Positions 26,580 through 36,424 of a stretch of 64,000 nt of DNA are shown piece by piece. Positions within the stretch are counted from its first letter, which is position 1. The number at the start of each line of letters is the position of its first letter. Below the pieces are notes generated by a model, which saw only the letters and a list, made by a program, of their open reading frames with translations, had not been told where the DNA came from and did no database searches. The position numbers and the translations under genes were made by a program. Origin of the DNA: an uncultured Flavobacteriaceae bacterium (GTDB lineage Bacteria; Bacteroidota; Bacteroidia; Flavobacteriales; Flavobacteriaceae); assembly GCA_947495135.1 (NCBI GenBank), contig CANLXN010000001.1, positions 620,001 to 684,000 on the forward strand. Direction: 5' to 3'.

Positions 26580-28547
26580 GTGAAGAATAGTTCTACATTT
26601 TATAAACAACTTTACAGCGGAGATAACAAGATAAAGCTTTTAGATCAGCGTTATTTACCGAGATGGGCCGTTATGGTTATTGACATGGCTATTATGGTTG
26701 TATCACTGTTTTTTGTTTATTTTATTCTTTCTGAAACCCCTATCAAATTTCATGATGTTGTAAGCGTACCTGTGCAGGGATTAATAATTACACTTGTTGC
26801 GTTAACTTCCTTCTTTTTCTTTAAAACCTATTCTGGAATAATTAGACACTCCACTTTTACGGATATAAAGAAACTAGCATTTGCTTCCATATTTACATTT
26901 CTGGTCATCTTTGCGTTTAACTATTTATTTGAAGTATTTGGGGGTGGGAAAATTTTCTTAAATACGTTCTTGTTTATTTTCATGCTGCTATCCTTTTCGT
27001 TGATGCTTTTGTTTCGAATAGCAGTAAAAGAGAGCTACCAATTTCTAAAAAACGCGGCCTCAGACGATCAGAAAAAACTGGTTGCGATAATAGGTGTGGA
27101 TGATCAAACTATTGCATTGGGGAATGCAATTGCTACGGATTCCAATTTACCTTTTCAAATGGCTGGATATGTTACACGGAAAGTGGGTATTAAGCGTCAT
27201 AAAATAGCGGGCAAACCTGTAATTGCTATAAAGAGCACACTTGGTGAAACGTTGACAGAATTAGGAGTGGAAGGAGTCATAATTATCAACGAGTCCCTTT
27301 CAGGAAAGGAAAAAACACAGATAGTAGAAGAGTGTATTGCCATACAAATTGAGGTGTTTAATGTTCCAAGCACTGAAAAATGGAATACAAAAGAAGATAT
27401 TACCACTCAAATTAAGCCTATTCAAATAGAAGATTTACTTGAAAGAGATCAGATAGATATTGACAATCAAGTAATCAAGAAGGATATCTCTGGAAAGACC
27501 ATTTTAGTCACAGGCGGGGCAGGTTCTATTGGAAGTGAGATTGTTAGGCAATTAGCAGAGTTTAATCCGAAGCAAATTGTAATTCTTGATCAGGCAGAAT
27601 CTGCATTGCACGAATTGGAAATCTATTTAGAACGAACCTATCCAGAGCTTAACTTCATAACCGAATTAGCCGATATTAGTAATATGTATCGAATGGAACT
27701 GATGTTTAGCAAATATAATTTCGACATCATTTATCACGCTGCTGCATATAAACACGTACCGCTTATTGAAAGAAATCCTCATGAGGCAATCTATGTTAAC
27801 ATCCTAGGGACGGTAAATGTTGCTATCCTAGCCATTAAGAAGGACATAGAGAAGTTTGTAATGGTTTCAACAGATAAAGCAGTGAATCCAACCAACGTCA
27901 TGGGTGCTTCTAAGCGAGCGGCCGAGATGTACGTGCAATCCCTTCAACATAAAAAAGGAGTGTATACGCGATTTATCACTACCCGATTTGGGAATGTTTT
28001 AGGCTCAAACGGATCTGTAATACCTCATTTTAGGAAACAAATTCTGCAAGGAGGTCCTATAACGGTAACTCATAAAGATATTATTAGATACTTTATGACG
28101 ATTCCTGAAGCTTGTCAGCTTGTTTTACAGGCAGGAACTATGGGCAAAGGAGGAGAGATTTATGTATTTGATATGGGAGAACCTGTAAAAATTCTAGATT
28201 TAGCGGAACGCATGATCAGACTTTCTGGGTTAGAACCTTATGAGGATATTGACATCAAATTTACGGGCTTGCGTCCTGGTGAAAAACTTTATGAAGAATT
28301 GTTGAACGATAGCTCTACCACCGTGCCTACTCACCACGCTAAAATTATGATCACCACAGTGCCTACCGAAGACTTCGATCTTATTAAAAAGAAGATTAAG
28401 AGCATTGTAAAAACTGCGACCAAACACGAGGATAAAAAAGTGGTAAAATTGCTTAAAGACTTAGTGCCTGAATTTAAAAGTCAGAACTCACACTTCCAAG
28501 AATTAGACAGTCCTAACTTGCCGAAAGAAGAAATAGAACGGACATAA
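26580..28547 (+). CDS. PglF/CapD-like UDP-GlcNAc 4,6-dehydratase
   Basis: The product has 655 residues: four N-terminal membrane segments, a first nucleotide-binding region, and a C-terminal SDR domain starting with ILVTGGAGSIGSEIVRQLAEF (landmark TGGAGSIGSE, residues about 305-314). Further motifs are YHAAAYKHVPLIE, STDKAVNPTNVMGASKR (the SDR Tyr is replaced by Met in this family, with the K of SKR nearby) and RFGNVLGSNGSVIP. It makes the 4-keto-6-deoxy sugar used by the PglE-like enzyme. The start codon is GTG. Together with the three upstream genes this completes UDP-diacetylbacillosamine synthesis. Confidence 0.92.
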   Translation: MKNSSTFYKQLYSGDNKIKLLDQRYLPRWAVMVIDMAIMVVSLFFVYFILSETPIKFHDVVSVPVQGLIITLVALTSFFFFKTYSGIIRHSTFTDIKKLAFASIFTFLVIFAFNYLFEVFGGGKIFLNTFLFIFMLLSFSLMLLFRIAVKESYQFLKNAASDDQKKLVAIIGVDDQTIALGNAIATDSNLPFQMAGYVTRKVGIKRHKIAGKPVIAIKSTLGETLTELGVEGVIIINESLSGKEKTQIVEECIAIQIEVFNVPSTEKWNTKEDITTQIKPIQIEDLLERDQIDIDNQVIKKDISGKTILVTGGAGSIGSEIVRQLAEFNPKQIVILDQAESALHELEIYLERTYPELNFITELADISNMYRMELMFSKYNFDIIYHAAAYKHVPLIERNPHEAIYVNILGTVNVAILAIKKDIEKFVMVSTDKAVNPTNVMGASKRAAEMYVQSLQHKKGVYTRFITTRFGNVLGSNGSVIPHFRKQILQGGPITVTHKDIIRYFMTIPEACQLVLQAGTMGKGGEIYVFDMGEPVKILDLAERMIRLSGLEPYEDIDIKFTGLRPGEKLYEELLNDSSTTVPTHHAKIMITTVPTEDFDLIKKKIKSIVKTATKHEDKKVVKLLKDLVPEFKSQNSHFQELDSPNLPKEEIERT

Positions 28548-28581
28548 TTGCATGAAGTGCCATTCATTTTCCTATAAACGT

Positions 28582-28589
28582 TATATTTG
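28582..28589 (+). promoter_or_regulatory. Putative -7 box of the wza-wzc-wzi operon
   Basis: TATATTTG matches TAnnTTTG exactly and ends 19 nt before the ATG at 28609, in the 61-bp gap after the pglF-like gene. Confidence 0.45.
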
Positions 28590-28608
28590 TGCCTTATAAA
28601 TTAACACT

Positions 28609-29364
28609 ATGAAACAATTTTTGTTCCTGTGTGGCCTTGCATTTCTAGTTACTTCCTGTGCTACCAAAAAGGATATTATTTACTTTCAAGACGCGGAATC
28701 CCTAAACTCTGTTAAGAATGAACAGATATTTGAGCCGCTTATTGAGGTAAATGACATTTTACATATCTCTGTTTCTTCTATGAACGAAGAGGTTGTGATT
28801 CCTTTTAAAAGAAATACTGCAAGTGAAGGAATGGTCAATAATGCCAATCCAGGACTTCAGGGTTACTTAGTGAGCAGCGATGGGAATATCCGTTTTCCTG
28901 TATTAGGAGAGGTTCAAGTTGCAGGTAAAATTAGAAGTCAGGTTGTAAAGGAGCTTAAAGATCAACTTTTGGAATTTATCAAAGATGTGGTCGTGGATGT
29001 TAGAATCATGAACTTTAAGATTACCGTAATTGGAGAGGTTAATAATCCCGGGGTTTATGCTATTAATGATGAGAGAGTAACATTGCCGCAGGCCATTGGT
29101 CTGGCTGGGGATCTTACTGCAGATGGCAAACGAGATGCTATCCTAATTATTAGAGAGACAGATGGGAATCAAAATGTTCAAAGAATAGACCTAAATAGTA
29201 CCGACTTCTACAATACTCCATTTTATTTTCTAAAGCAAAATGACGTGGTTTATGTTGAACCGTCTTTAAGAGGAGTTAGAAAATCGGGATTCATCCCAGA
29301 TGTACCGGCATTATTATCATTATTTACCGTGGTTTTAACCTCAGTAATATTGATCACACGTTAA
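28609..29364 (+). CDS. Wza-like polysaccharide export lipoprotein
   Basis: The product has 251 residues. The lipoprotein signal ends in LVTSC (Cys about residue 17). A Poly_export domain follows (VNDILHISVSSMNEEVV, GYLVSSDGNIRFPVLGEVQVAG), then a SLBB-type domain (ITVIGEVNNPGVYAIN). The C-terminus ends in a hydrophobic stretch (PALLSLFTVVLTSVILITR) that may cross the outer membrane, as the C-terminal helix of Wza does. It forms the outer-membrane exit channel. It lies 4 bp before the Wzc gene. Confidence 0.93.
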   Translation: MKQFLFLCGLAFLVTSCATKKDIIYFQDAESLNSVKNEQIFEPLIEVNDILHISVSSMNEEVVIPFKRNTASEGMVNNANPGLQGYLVSSDGNIRFPVLGEVQVAGKIRSQVVKELKDQLLEFIKDVVVDVRIMNFKITVIGEVNNPGVYAINDERVTLPQAIGLAGDLTADGKRDAILIIRETDGNQNVQRIDLNSTDFYNTPFYFLKQNDVVYVEPSLRGVRKSGFIPDVPALLSLFTVVLTSVILITR

Positions 29365-29368
29365 TTGA

Positions 29369-31759
29369 ATGAGTCCCATGAATGAAAACAAAGTATATAC
29401 TGAAAAAGAAACACCTATCAGGGATATTGTACTTCAATATACACGTTTCTGGTTTCTGTTTTTACTTGGAATTATTATAGCTGTTGTTGGCGCAACCATC
29501 TATTTGCGATACACAACTACCACTTATTCAACCAAGGCTACTATTATTATAAAAGACGAAAAAAGTGGAGGAGGACCAGCAGAGTTGGCTGCATTCTCTG
29601 GTTTAGGAGGTTTTCTTTCCAAATTCGAAAGTAATAAGATTGAAAACGAGTTGGCCATTTTTAAATCTAAACGGATTATTAAAGGTGCTGCAAAAGCACT
29701 GAACCTTAATGTAAGCTATGAGTCTGTTGGTACTATAAAAACTTCAGAGCTTTACGCATATAAGCCGTTTATTGTAGAATACCTCACGTTTGAAGGAGAA
29801 GATGATAACCCAAAAGTTCCAAAATTGTTTTTTGAAGTACTATCAAGAACCAACTACAAAGTTAAAAATGAACTAGGCACTATTGAAGGAACCTACGACT
29901 TTGGAGAAAAAGTAGCATTACCTTTTGGGGAGATAACAGTTATTCCAGTTTTAGACGACCTAGAAAAGTTTGATAGTTTTAAAGGAAGGGCAGTGGCAGT
30001 TACCTATCGCGATTTGGATAAACTAGCATTTAGTTTTCAAAAACGAGTGAGTGTAGTTAATCAGATAAGTAATAGTAATGTTGTTATTCTATCAATGGAA
30101 ACGGCTGTACCTCAAAAGGCAGAAGACTTTTTGAATGAACTTGTTTTCCAATACAACACAGACGCCATAAATGATAGAGGCCAAGTGGCTAAAAAGACGT
30201 CAGACTTTATTGATTCTCGTTTGGCGATCATTACAAGAGAACTCGATTCTGTAGAAAGCAACAAAGAACAATTTAAAAGCAGTAATAGACTTACGAACAT
30301 AGAAGCGCAGGCACAAATTGTTCTAGAAAGCGCAAGTGAATTTGATAAACGCCAGTTCAATGTAAATACACAGCTCGAACTCGCGAATACAATGATCGAC
30401 TATATGCAGAATTCTTCAACAAACGATCTGCTTCCTTCAAACATAGGTTTGGAACGAGAAGATGTATCGAAATCTGTTGAAAATTATAATGAGTTGATTT
30501 TACAAAGAAACCGTTTGTTGAAGTCTTCGACTACCAAAAATCCAGTCGTAGCTAATGTGAACGATCAAATTGAGGAGATAAGAGCAAATATTTTAAGCAG
30601 CCTTCAAAATACCACAAACGCATTAAAAGTTTCACTTCGAGATCTAAACTATCAGGAATCGACCTTAAATTCAAAACTATCACAGGTTCCGACCAAAGAA
30701 AAAATTTACAGAGGTATTGAAAGACAACAATCCATAAAGGAACAGTTGTATTTATTTCTACTTCAACAACGAGAAGAAGCATCCATATCATTGGCGGTAA
30801 CAGCACCAAAAGCGAAAATCGTAGATAGTGCTTATAGCAGTAATAGCCCCGTTTCTCCCAAAAAACCGCTTATTTATTTAGGTGCTCTAATGCTTGGAGT
30901 AATAGTGCCATTCTTATTTATCTATTTAAGATCGTTATTCAATAATAAGATTAGAAATAGAGCCGATGTAGAAAAAGAGATTAGGGGTGTAAATATAATC
31001 GGTGAAGTCCCTAAGTTGAAAAAGGGAGAAGAAGAATTAGTTGGATTAAACGATCGAAGTTTCTTGGCAGAATCGTTTAGAATTTTACGTACCAATATTC
31101 AATTTATATTAGGTGTAAAAAACACTGGAGATTCGCAAGGGAAAACTCTTTTTGTTACTTCCACAGTTAAAGGAGAAGGTAAAACATTTGTAGCATTCAA
31201 TTTGGCGCTTACCCTTGCACTAACAGGTAAAAAGGTTGTGTTGGTAGGGGCAGATATTCGTAATCCCCAGTTACATCGCTATCTATCTAGTGGATCTAGA
31301 GATAAAAAAGGGCTTACTGAGTTTATTATGGATCCAGATTTAAATACCAATCATTTAGCTGAAAAGAGCAAGCACAACGATAATTTGGATATTATTTTAT
31401 CAGGAATTATTCCTCCAAACCCAGCTGAGCTTCTTATGACAGATAGGGCAGGAGCCTTCTTTGAAGAACTAAAAAACGAATACGATTATGTAGTAGTGGA
31501 TTCTGCTCCAGCCATGTTAGTTACCGATACTATGGTTATTAATAAGGTCGCAGACATGACTATTTATGTGATGAGAGCAGATTATACCGAAAAGAGATTA
31601 TTAGAATTTCCAAAAGATGCCTCAAATGATGGCCGTTTAGTAAACGTTTCTGTAGTGTTGAATGGAGTTTCCATGAATAATTTTGGTTACGGGAATAAAT
31701 ACGGCTATAGCTATGTGGAAGAAGAAAAGTCTTGGAGAGAACGCTTTTTCGGAATTTAA
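29369..31759 (+). CDS. Wzc-like chain-length regulator / BY-kinase
   Basis: The product has 796 residues. A Wzz domain with two membrane segments (about 31-50 and 505-525) encloses a long periplasmic coiled region. The C-terminal kinase has Walker A TSTVKGEGKT near 594-603, Walker A' VVLVGADIRNPQ, and Walker B YDYVVVDSAPAM near 705. A tyrosine cluster at the end (GYGNKYGYSYVEEEKSW) is the expected autophosphorylation tail. An in-frame ATG nine bases downstream is an equally possible start. It controls polymer length and export with Wza. No cognate tyrosine phosphatase gene is seen in the window. Confidence 0.93.
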   Translation: MSPMNENKVYTEKETPIRDIVLQYTRFWFLFLLGIIIAVVGATIYLRYTTTTYSTKATIIIKDEKSGGGPAELAAFSGLGGFLSKFESNKIENELAIFKSKRIIKGAAKALNLNVSYESVGTIKTSELYAYKPFIVEYLTFEGEDDNPKVPKLFFEVLSRTNYKVKNELGTIEGTYDFGEKVALPFGEITVIPVLDDLEKFDSFKGRAVAVTYRDLDKLAFSFQKRVSVVNQISNSNVVILSMETAVPQKAEDFLNELVFQYNTDAINDRGQVAKKTSDFIDSRLAIITRELDSVESNKEQFKSSNRLTNIEAQAQIVLESASEFDKRQFNVNTQLELANTMIDYMQNSSTNDLLPSNIGLEREDVSKSVENYNELILQRNRLLKSSTTKNPVVANVNDQIEEIRANILSSLQNTTNALKVSLRDLNYQESTLNSKLSQVPTKEKIYRGIERQQSIKEQLYLFLLQQREEASISLAVTAPKAKIVDSAYSSNSPVSPKKPLIYLGALMLGVIVPFLFIYLRSLFNNKIRNRADVEKEIRGVNIIGEVPKLKKGEEELVGLNDRSFLAESFRILRTNIQFILGVKNTGDSQGKTLFVTSTVKGEGKTFVAFNLALTLALTGKKVVLVGADIRNPQLHRYLSSGSRDKKGLTEFIMDPDLNTNHLAEKSKHNDNLDIILSGIIPPNPAELLMTDRAGAFFEELKNEYDYVVVDSAPAMLVTDTMVINKVADMTIYVMRADYTEKRLLEFPKDASNDGRLVNVSVVLNGVSMNNFGYGNKYGYSYVEEEKSWRERFFGI

Positions 31760-31775
31760 TTCAAATCTAAAATAG

Positions 31776-33122
31776 ATGAAAAAGTTCTTTTTCTTGTTTT
31801 TATTCCTGCTAAGCAGTTTATTGGCTTCGGGGCAAAACACGGAATGGAATGGGACTTTTATTGCGGCTGGTTTAGTATCGACAGAAGAATCAATTCCCTT
31901 TTGGATGCACTCCAATACCAGTAGACGTTGGGGTAATGAGTCACAATTCTCGGGTCTTGGTGAGCTTAATTTTACATACACCTTTTCAGATAGTTCAAAT
32001 TTAAAGATAGGTTCCGCATTTTTTTATCGAAATAATTTCGCAAATGAGTTGCAACGAAGAGATCTATTTGTAGAATACAACCACAAGTGGTTTCAGGCCA
32101 TCGTTGGATCCAAAGAGGTGGAAACTGAACTACAAGGACTATCCTCAACTAATAAGAATTTTCTTTTTTCTCGAAACGCCAGACCTTTAGCCGGTATTTT
32201 GTTAAAATCTCCCAGTGCTGTGCCGCTTTTTAAGTCTTTCAGTTTAGATTGGGAACTTGCCCATTATAATCTAAACGACGACCGATATACAAAAGATACC
32301 TTTCTACATTATAAAAGGGTCACCTTAAATGTAGAGCTGGATGAGAAGAGTACAATTTCAGGAAGTATCCAACATTATGCTCAATGGGGTGGAGTCTCGC
32401 CAGATTTTGGTGCGTTTCCAGACGATTTTAGAGCATTTGTAAAAGTATTCTTTGCCAGTAAAGGTGCGGAGACGTTTGAAGATGACGAATTACAGAATGC
32501 CTTGGGAAACCATCTAGGAAGTTATCTATTTGAATACAATCGGAAAACGGCCCTAGGAGATTTATTGATCTATCATGAACACCCTTTTGAAGATGGATCT
32601 GGTACTCGCGGTATTAATGTTCCTGATGGCGTTTATGGAATTCACTTTAAGCCAAAAAGCAGTAGATTTATTGATGGCATTTTATATGAATTTGTAACCA
32701 CGGCAGATCAAAGTGGAATTGATGGAGGTAGAGGCTACGATAATTATTTTGCAAATAACTTATACCGAAGTGGCTGGACCTATGAGGGGAATATTATAGG
32801 ACTCCCCTTTATTCTTTTAGCTGAAGACCGAGTTCTTACTTCAGAAAATAATCCAATATTAAGTAATAGTCTAAATTTACATCATCTTGGTGTAACAGGT
32901 AATTGGAAAAATTTCACCTGGCAAATTTTGAGTAGTTATGTAATTCAAAAAGGAACACTGAGGGCACCGCTGGAGCCCGAATTAAAAATTTGGTCAAATT
33001 ATGGGTCTCTTCAATACGACCTCAAAGAATACGGTTTTATTCGATTATTTGGAGGACTGGATAGTGGGAAGAGAATAACAGACATAGCTGCGGTGGGACT
33101 AGAATACGGTTATTCATTCTAA
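31776..33122 (+). CDS. Wzi-like capsule-assembly outer-membrane protein
   Basis: The product has 448 residues. It has a signal peptide (MKKFFFLFLFLLSSLLASGQ) and many alternating beta-strand segments, ending in GLEYGYSF with a terminal Phe, as expected of an outer-membrane barrel. IPFWMHSNTSRRWGNES near residues 35-52 and the WELAHYNLNDDRY region match the Bacteroidota capsule-assembly Wzi family. It probably binds or anchors the exported polymer at the surface. It follows wzc after 16 bp and closes the locus. Confidence 0.85.
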   Translation: MKKFFFLFLFLLSSLLASGQNTEWNGTFIAAGLVSTEESIPFWMHSNTSRRWGNESQFSGLGELNFTYTFSDSSNLKIGSAFFYRNNFANELQRRDLFVEYNHKWFQAIVGSKEVETELQGLSSTNKNFLFSRNARPLAGILLKSPSAVPLFKSFSLDWELAHYNLNDDRYTKDTFLHYKRVTLNVELDEKSTISGSIQHYAQWGGVSPDFGAFPDDFRAFVKVFFASKGAETFEDDELQNALGNHLGSYLFEYNRKTALGDLLIYHEHPFEDGSGTRGINVPDGVYGIHFKPKSSRFIDGILYEFVTTADQSGIDGGRGYDNYFANNLYRSGWTYEGNIIGLPFILLAEDRVLTSENNPILSNSLNLHHLGVTGNWKNFTWQILSSYVIQKGTLRAPLEPELKIWSNYGSLQYDLKEYGFIRLFGGLDSGKRITDIAAVGLEYGYSF

Positions 33123-33242
33123 TGCATTACCTTCTGCGATTTATCGTACATCAAATGCTTTTAACCGAAAACCGTCGAAGCACTATTTATAAAGATTTAT
33201 TCCTTAGGTATTAACACAATTTTTTTTCTATTTTAGCCACCT

Positions 33243-33662
33243 ATGAAGAAAACAATTAATTGTGTTTTATTAATCGATGACGATCCAGCTACTAACTTCT
33301 TTAATAAGACGGTAGTTTCTCGACATGGCCATTTCGACAAAATAATAGTTGTGGAGAGTGGGCAGAGCGCTTTGGATTTTTTGAATGATGAAACTACAAT
33401 TAAGCCAGACCTCATTTTTCTTGATATAAACATGCCTGCAATGAACGGATGGGAATTTATAGAAGCGTTCGAGCAGTTGGATGAAGAAGTTCAAGAAGGA
33501 ATCAAGATGGTAGTGCTCACTACATCTTCTAATCCAGACGACTACGATAAATCTAAAGGCAACGGCATTGTGGACGATTACATTAATAAACCGCTATCAA
33601 ATAGAATATTGGACGATGTTTTAGAAGAGCATTTTTCTTTAAACGTGTCAAAATACGAGTAG
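33243..33662 (+). CDS. Single-domain response regulator (CheY-like)
   Basis: The product has 139 residues and is a receiver domain only. Acidic pocket residues are in VLLIDDDP (residues 9-15), the phosphoacceptor Asp in LIFLDINMPAMNGWEF (about residue 60), the Thr in VVLTTSS, and the Lys in YINKPL. There is no output domain, so it acts by protein contact or phosphotransfer. The TonB-dependent receptor gene starts 26 bp downstream and is followed by a histidine kinase, which is the likely partner. Confidence 0.92.
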   Translation: MKKTINCVLLIDDDPATNFFNKTVVSRHGHFDKIIVVESGQSALDFLNDETTIKPDLIFLDINMPAMNGWEFIEAFEQLDEEVQEGIKMVVLTTSSNPDDYDKSKGNGIVDDYINKPLSNRILDDVLEEHFSLNVSKYE

Positions 33663-33688
33663 CTCCTTATCTTAATTCATCCCCAGCT

Positions 33689-36424
33689 TTGCAATCTAAC
33701 TTCTCCCCAACCACAACAAAATTTAAACTAAGCCACTGTTTCTTTGTTCTCTTCATTTTATTCACTGTCAACAGTGTATTTGGTCAATCCAGAGCTAAAA
33801 TTGTAGGAGCAGTATCAGATCAGTTTGGAACCTTGCCAGGAGCCACAATTAGTATCGAAGGCACTAATTTCGTAACCACTACAGATGTAAACGGAACCTA
33901 TGCACTCGAAGTGGATGAGGGCGATTACGTAGTTACAGCCGCTTTTGTAATGTACAATACTATAAGTAGTTCAGTAAGTTTAAAGGTGGGCGATACTGCT
34001 CAAGTTGACTTTGTACTTGAAACAGGATTTTCTATTGATCAACCTATTTCTCTTGGGTCCAGAGCACAACCACAATCCTTGTTAAATACCACTACACCCG
34101 TGGATATTATTTCTCCTCAAGACATTAGTAATTCGGGACAAGTAGAATTAGGCCATATTTTACATTATCTCGTTCCCTCTTTTCATTCTACCAATCAGAC
34201 TATTTCAGATGGTACCGATCATATAGACCCAGCTACGCTGCGTGGATTAGGTCCCGATCAAATATTAGTACTGGTAAATGGTAAACGAAGACACAGTAGC
34301 TCATTGCTCAATGTAAATGGAACTGTTGGACGGGGTACGGTGGGAACCGATTTTAATGCTATACCAGTTGCCTCTATAGAGCGCATTGAAATACTTAGAG
34401 ACGGTGCTACTTCTCAATACGGATCTGATGCTATTGCTGGTGTTGTTAATATTATTTTAAGGCAACAAACCGATGTGATTGATGTTGATAGTCGACTTTT
34501 GGTAAATACTGAAGGAGATGGTCTAACTCGATATGCAGCCGGGAATTTCGGTCTTAAAGTTGGAACAAAAGGGTTTGTGAATGTGACGGCGGAGTATAGA
34601 CAACGAGAAGCTACCAATAGAGCAGGAGATTATACTGGTTTTGTCTATTCTGAAGACCCTGAAGAAGATGCAGCGCTAATCGAACAAAACAATTTTTTCA
34701 ACCAAACAGGTTACGACGGACGACGCGTAATGGAAATTGGTAATGCGGCAACTCAAAATTTAGCGTTGACACTTAATAGTGAGATTGTAATGTCTAATAA
34801 TGCAACCTTCTATTTACATGGTGGTAGAAATTATAGAGAAGGAAAAGGAAAAGGGTTTTATAGATTTCCTAAAGATGAAGACCGAGTGGTCCTTGATCTG
34901 TTTCCGAACGGGTTTTCTCCGGAAATTTTAACCGATATACAAGACGATGCTATATTAGCAGGTGTAAGAGGGACCAAAAACGGATGGGATGTCGATTTTA
35001 GTCATGGTATTGGAACCAATCGCTTAGATTATACTGTAAATAATTCGAATAATGCATCGCTAGGTATCGCGTCTCCAAGAACCTTCTATGCCGGAGGTTT
35101 TATCTATAACCAAAATACAACCAACCTTGGTTTATCAAAAACATTCGATTGGCTGAATGGCGTTAACATTGCTTTTGGTGGTGAATTGCGGGTAGAAAAC
35201 TATCAAATTACTGCTGGAGAAGAGGCGTCGTATGTTGATGGAGGAAGTACCTATACAGGACCGCAGGGAGTCGAACTTCCGCGTATCTCAGGAGCACAGG
35301 TGTTTCCTGGAATTCAGCCTGAGAACGAATTAAATCGATTTAGAACCAATTCCTCTGGTTATTTTGACGTAGAGATAAATGCTACGGAGAAACTTTTGGT
35401 TAAGGCAGCAGCGCGCTACGAATCTTACAATGACTTTGGCGGACAGTTTATTTGGAAGTTTTCAGGTCGTTATAGACTTCAGGAGTCTATTTCTTTGAGA
35501 GCTGGATATGCAAAAGGTTTTCGAGCCCCGTCATTGCACCAAGTATATTTTCAGAATATTAGTACTCAGTTTATCAATGGTGAGATTGTTCAGGTGGGGA
35601 CTTTTAACAACGAAAGTGCAGTTGCGAAAGAGGCCTTTCAAATTGAAAACCTAAAACCAGAGCTATCAAGACATTTTAATGCCGGTTTTAGCGGAAAAAT
35701 TAGCGATGATTTCAGTTATAGTTTCGACTATTATCTTATCAATATTGAAGATAGAATAGTACTTTCGGGTAGGTTCGACGAAGGATATGAAGAAATTTTG
35801 GATCCCTTTAACGTAAGCGCTGCACAGTTTTTTACCAATGCTATCGATTCAAGGACCTCTGGAGCAGACATCGCCTTGTTTTATCGCAAAGATATTCGTG
35901 ATGGAATATTAAATGCTTCATTATCTGGGAACATATCGAGTACTAAGGTAGTGGGCGATGTTAAAGTATCTGGATTATTAGTAGGCCAAGAGGATGTGCT
36001 ATTTAATCGTGAGGAGATTGGTAGAGTAGAGTCTGCACAGCCTAAATTCAAGTTAAATTCGATCCTGTCATATGAATTTCAAAAATATCGAATTCAATTA
36101 GGGAACACCTTTTTTGGTAATGTAAAATTTATTCATCCAGACGATGGAGACTCGGCTAATTGGGTTTTAAATGAACTCACGGGGCAAGTCGAAACACGCG
36201 ACCAGACCTTTAAATCCAAGCTTTTAACAGACATGGCTCTGTCTTATCAATTGAGTAATTATATAAATATTACACTTGGTGGAAATAACATTTTGAATGT
36301 TTATCCAGATAAACATAAACATTCAGCCAATATAAGTAATGGTAATTTCGTTTACAGTAGACGTGTTCAACAATTTGGAGTTAAAGGCGCTAACTACTAT
36401 CTTCGACTAATGCTACGACTATAA
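33689..36424 (+). CDS. TonB-dependent receptor with CarboxypepD_reg-like N-terminus
   Basis: The product has 911 residues. The TTG start precedes a signal peptide (CFFVLFILFTVNSVFGQ). Residues about 35-115 form a CarboxypepD_reg-like domain (IVGAVSDQFGTLPGATISIEG). The plug follows (PVDIISPQDISNSG, TLRGLGPDQILVLVNGKRRHSS, IERIEILRDGATSQYGSDAIAGVVNIIL), then the barrel (AGYAKGFRAPSLHQVYFQN near 600). No SusD partner is encoded nearby, so the ligand need not be a glycan. It overlaps the downstream histidine kinase gene by one base (TAATG). That tight link to signalling genes is unusual and suggests sensing of receptor status or ligand. Confidence 0.92.
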   Translation: MQSNFSPTTTKFKLSHCFFVLFILFTVNSVFGQSRAKIVGAVSDQFGTLPGATISIEGTNFVTTTDVNGTYALEVDEGDYVVTAAFVMYNTISSSVSLKVGDTAQVDFVLETGFSIDQPISLGSRAQPQSLLNTTTPVDIISPQDISNSGQVELGHILHYLVPSFHSTNQTISDGTDHIDPATLRGLGPDQILVLVNGKRRHSSSLLNVNGTVGRGTVGTDFNAIPVASIERIEILRDGATSQYGSDAIAGVVNIILRQQTDVIDVDSRLLVNTEGDGLTRYAAGNFGLKVGTKGFVNVTAEYRQREATNRAGDYTGFVYSEDPEEDAALIEQNNFFNQTGYDGRRVMEIGNAATQNLALTLNSEIVMSNNATFYLHGGRNYREGKGKGFYRFPKDEDRVVLDLFPNGFSPEILTDIQDDAILAGVRGTKNGWDVDFSHGIGTNRLDYTVNNSNNASLGIASPRTFYAGGFIYNQNTTNLGLSKTFDWLNGVNIAFGGELRVENYQITAGEEASYVDGGSTYTGPQGVELPRISGAQVFPGIQPENELNRFRTNSSGYFDVEINATEKLLVKAAARYESYNDFGGQFIWKFSGRYRLQESISLRAGYAKGFRAPSLHQVYFQNISTQFINGEIVQVGTFNNESAVAKEAFQIENLKPELSRHFNAGFSGKISDDFSYSFDYYLINIEDRIVLSGRFDEGYEEILDPFNVSAAQFFTNAIDSRTSGADIALFYRKDIRDGILNASLSGNISSTKVVGDVKVSGLLVGQEDVLFNREEIGRVESAQPKFKLNSILSYEFQKYRIQLGNTFFGNVKFIHPDDGDSANWVLNELTGQVETRDQTFKSKLLTDMALSYQLSNYINITLGGNNILNVYPDKHKHSANISNGNFVYSRRVQQFGVKGANYYLRLMLRL

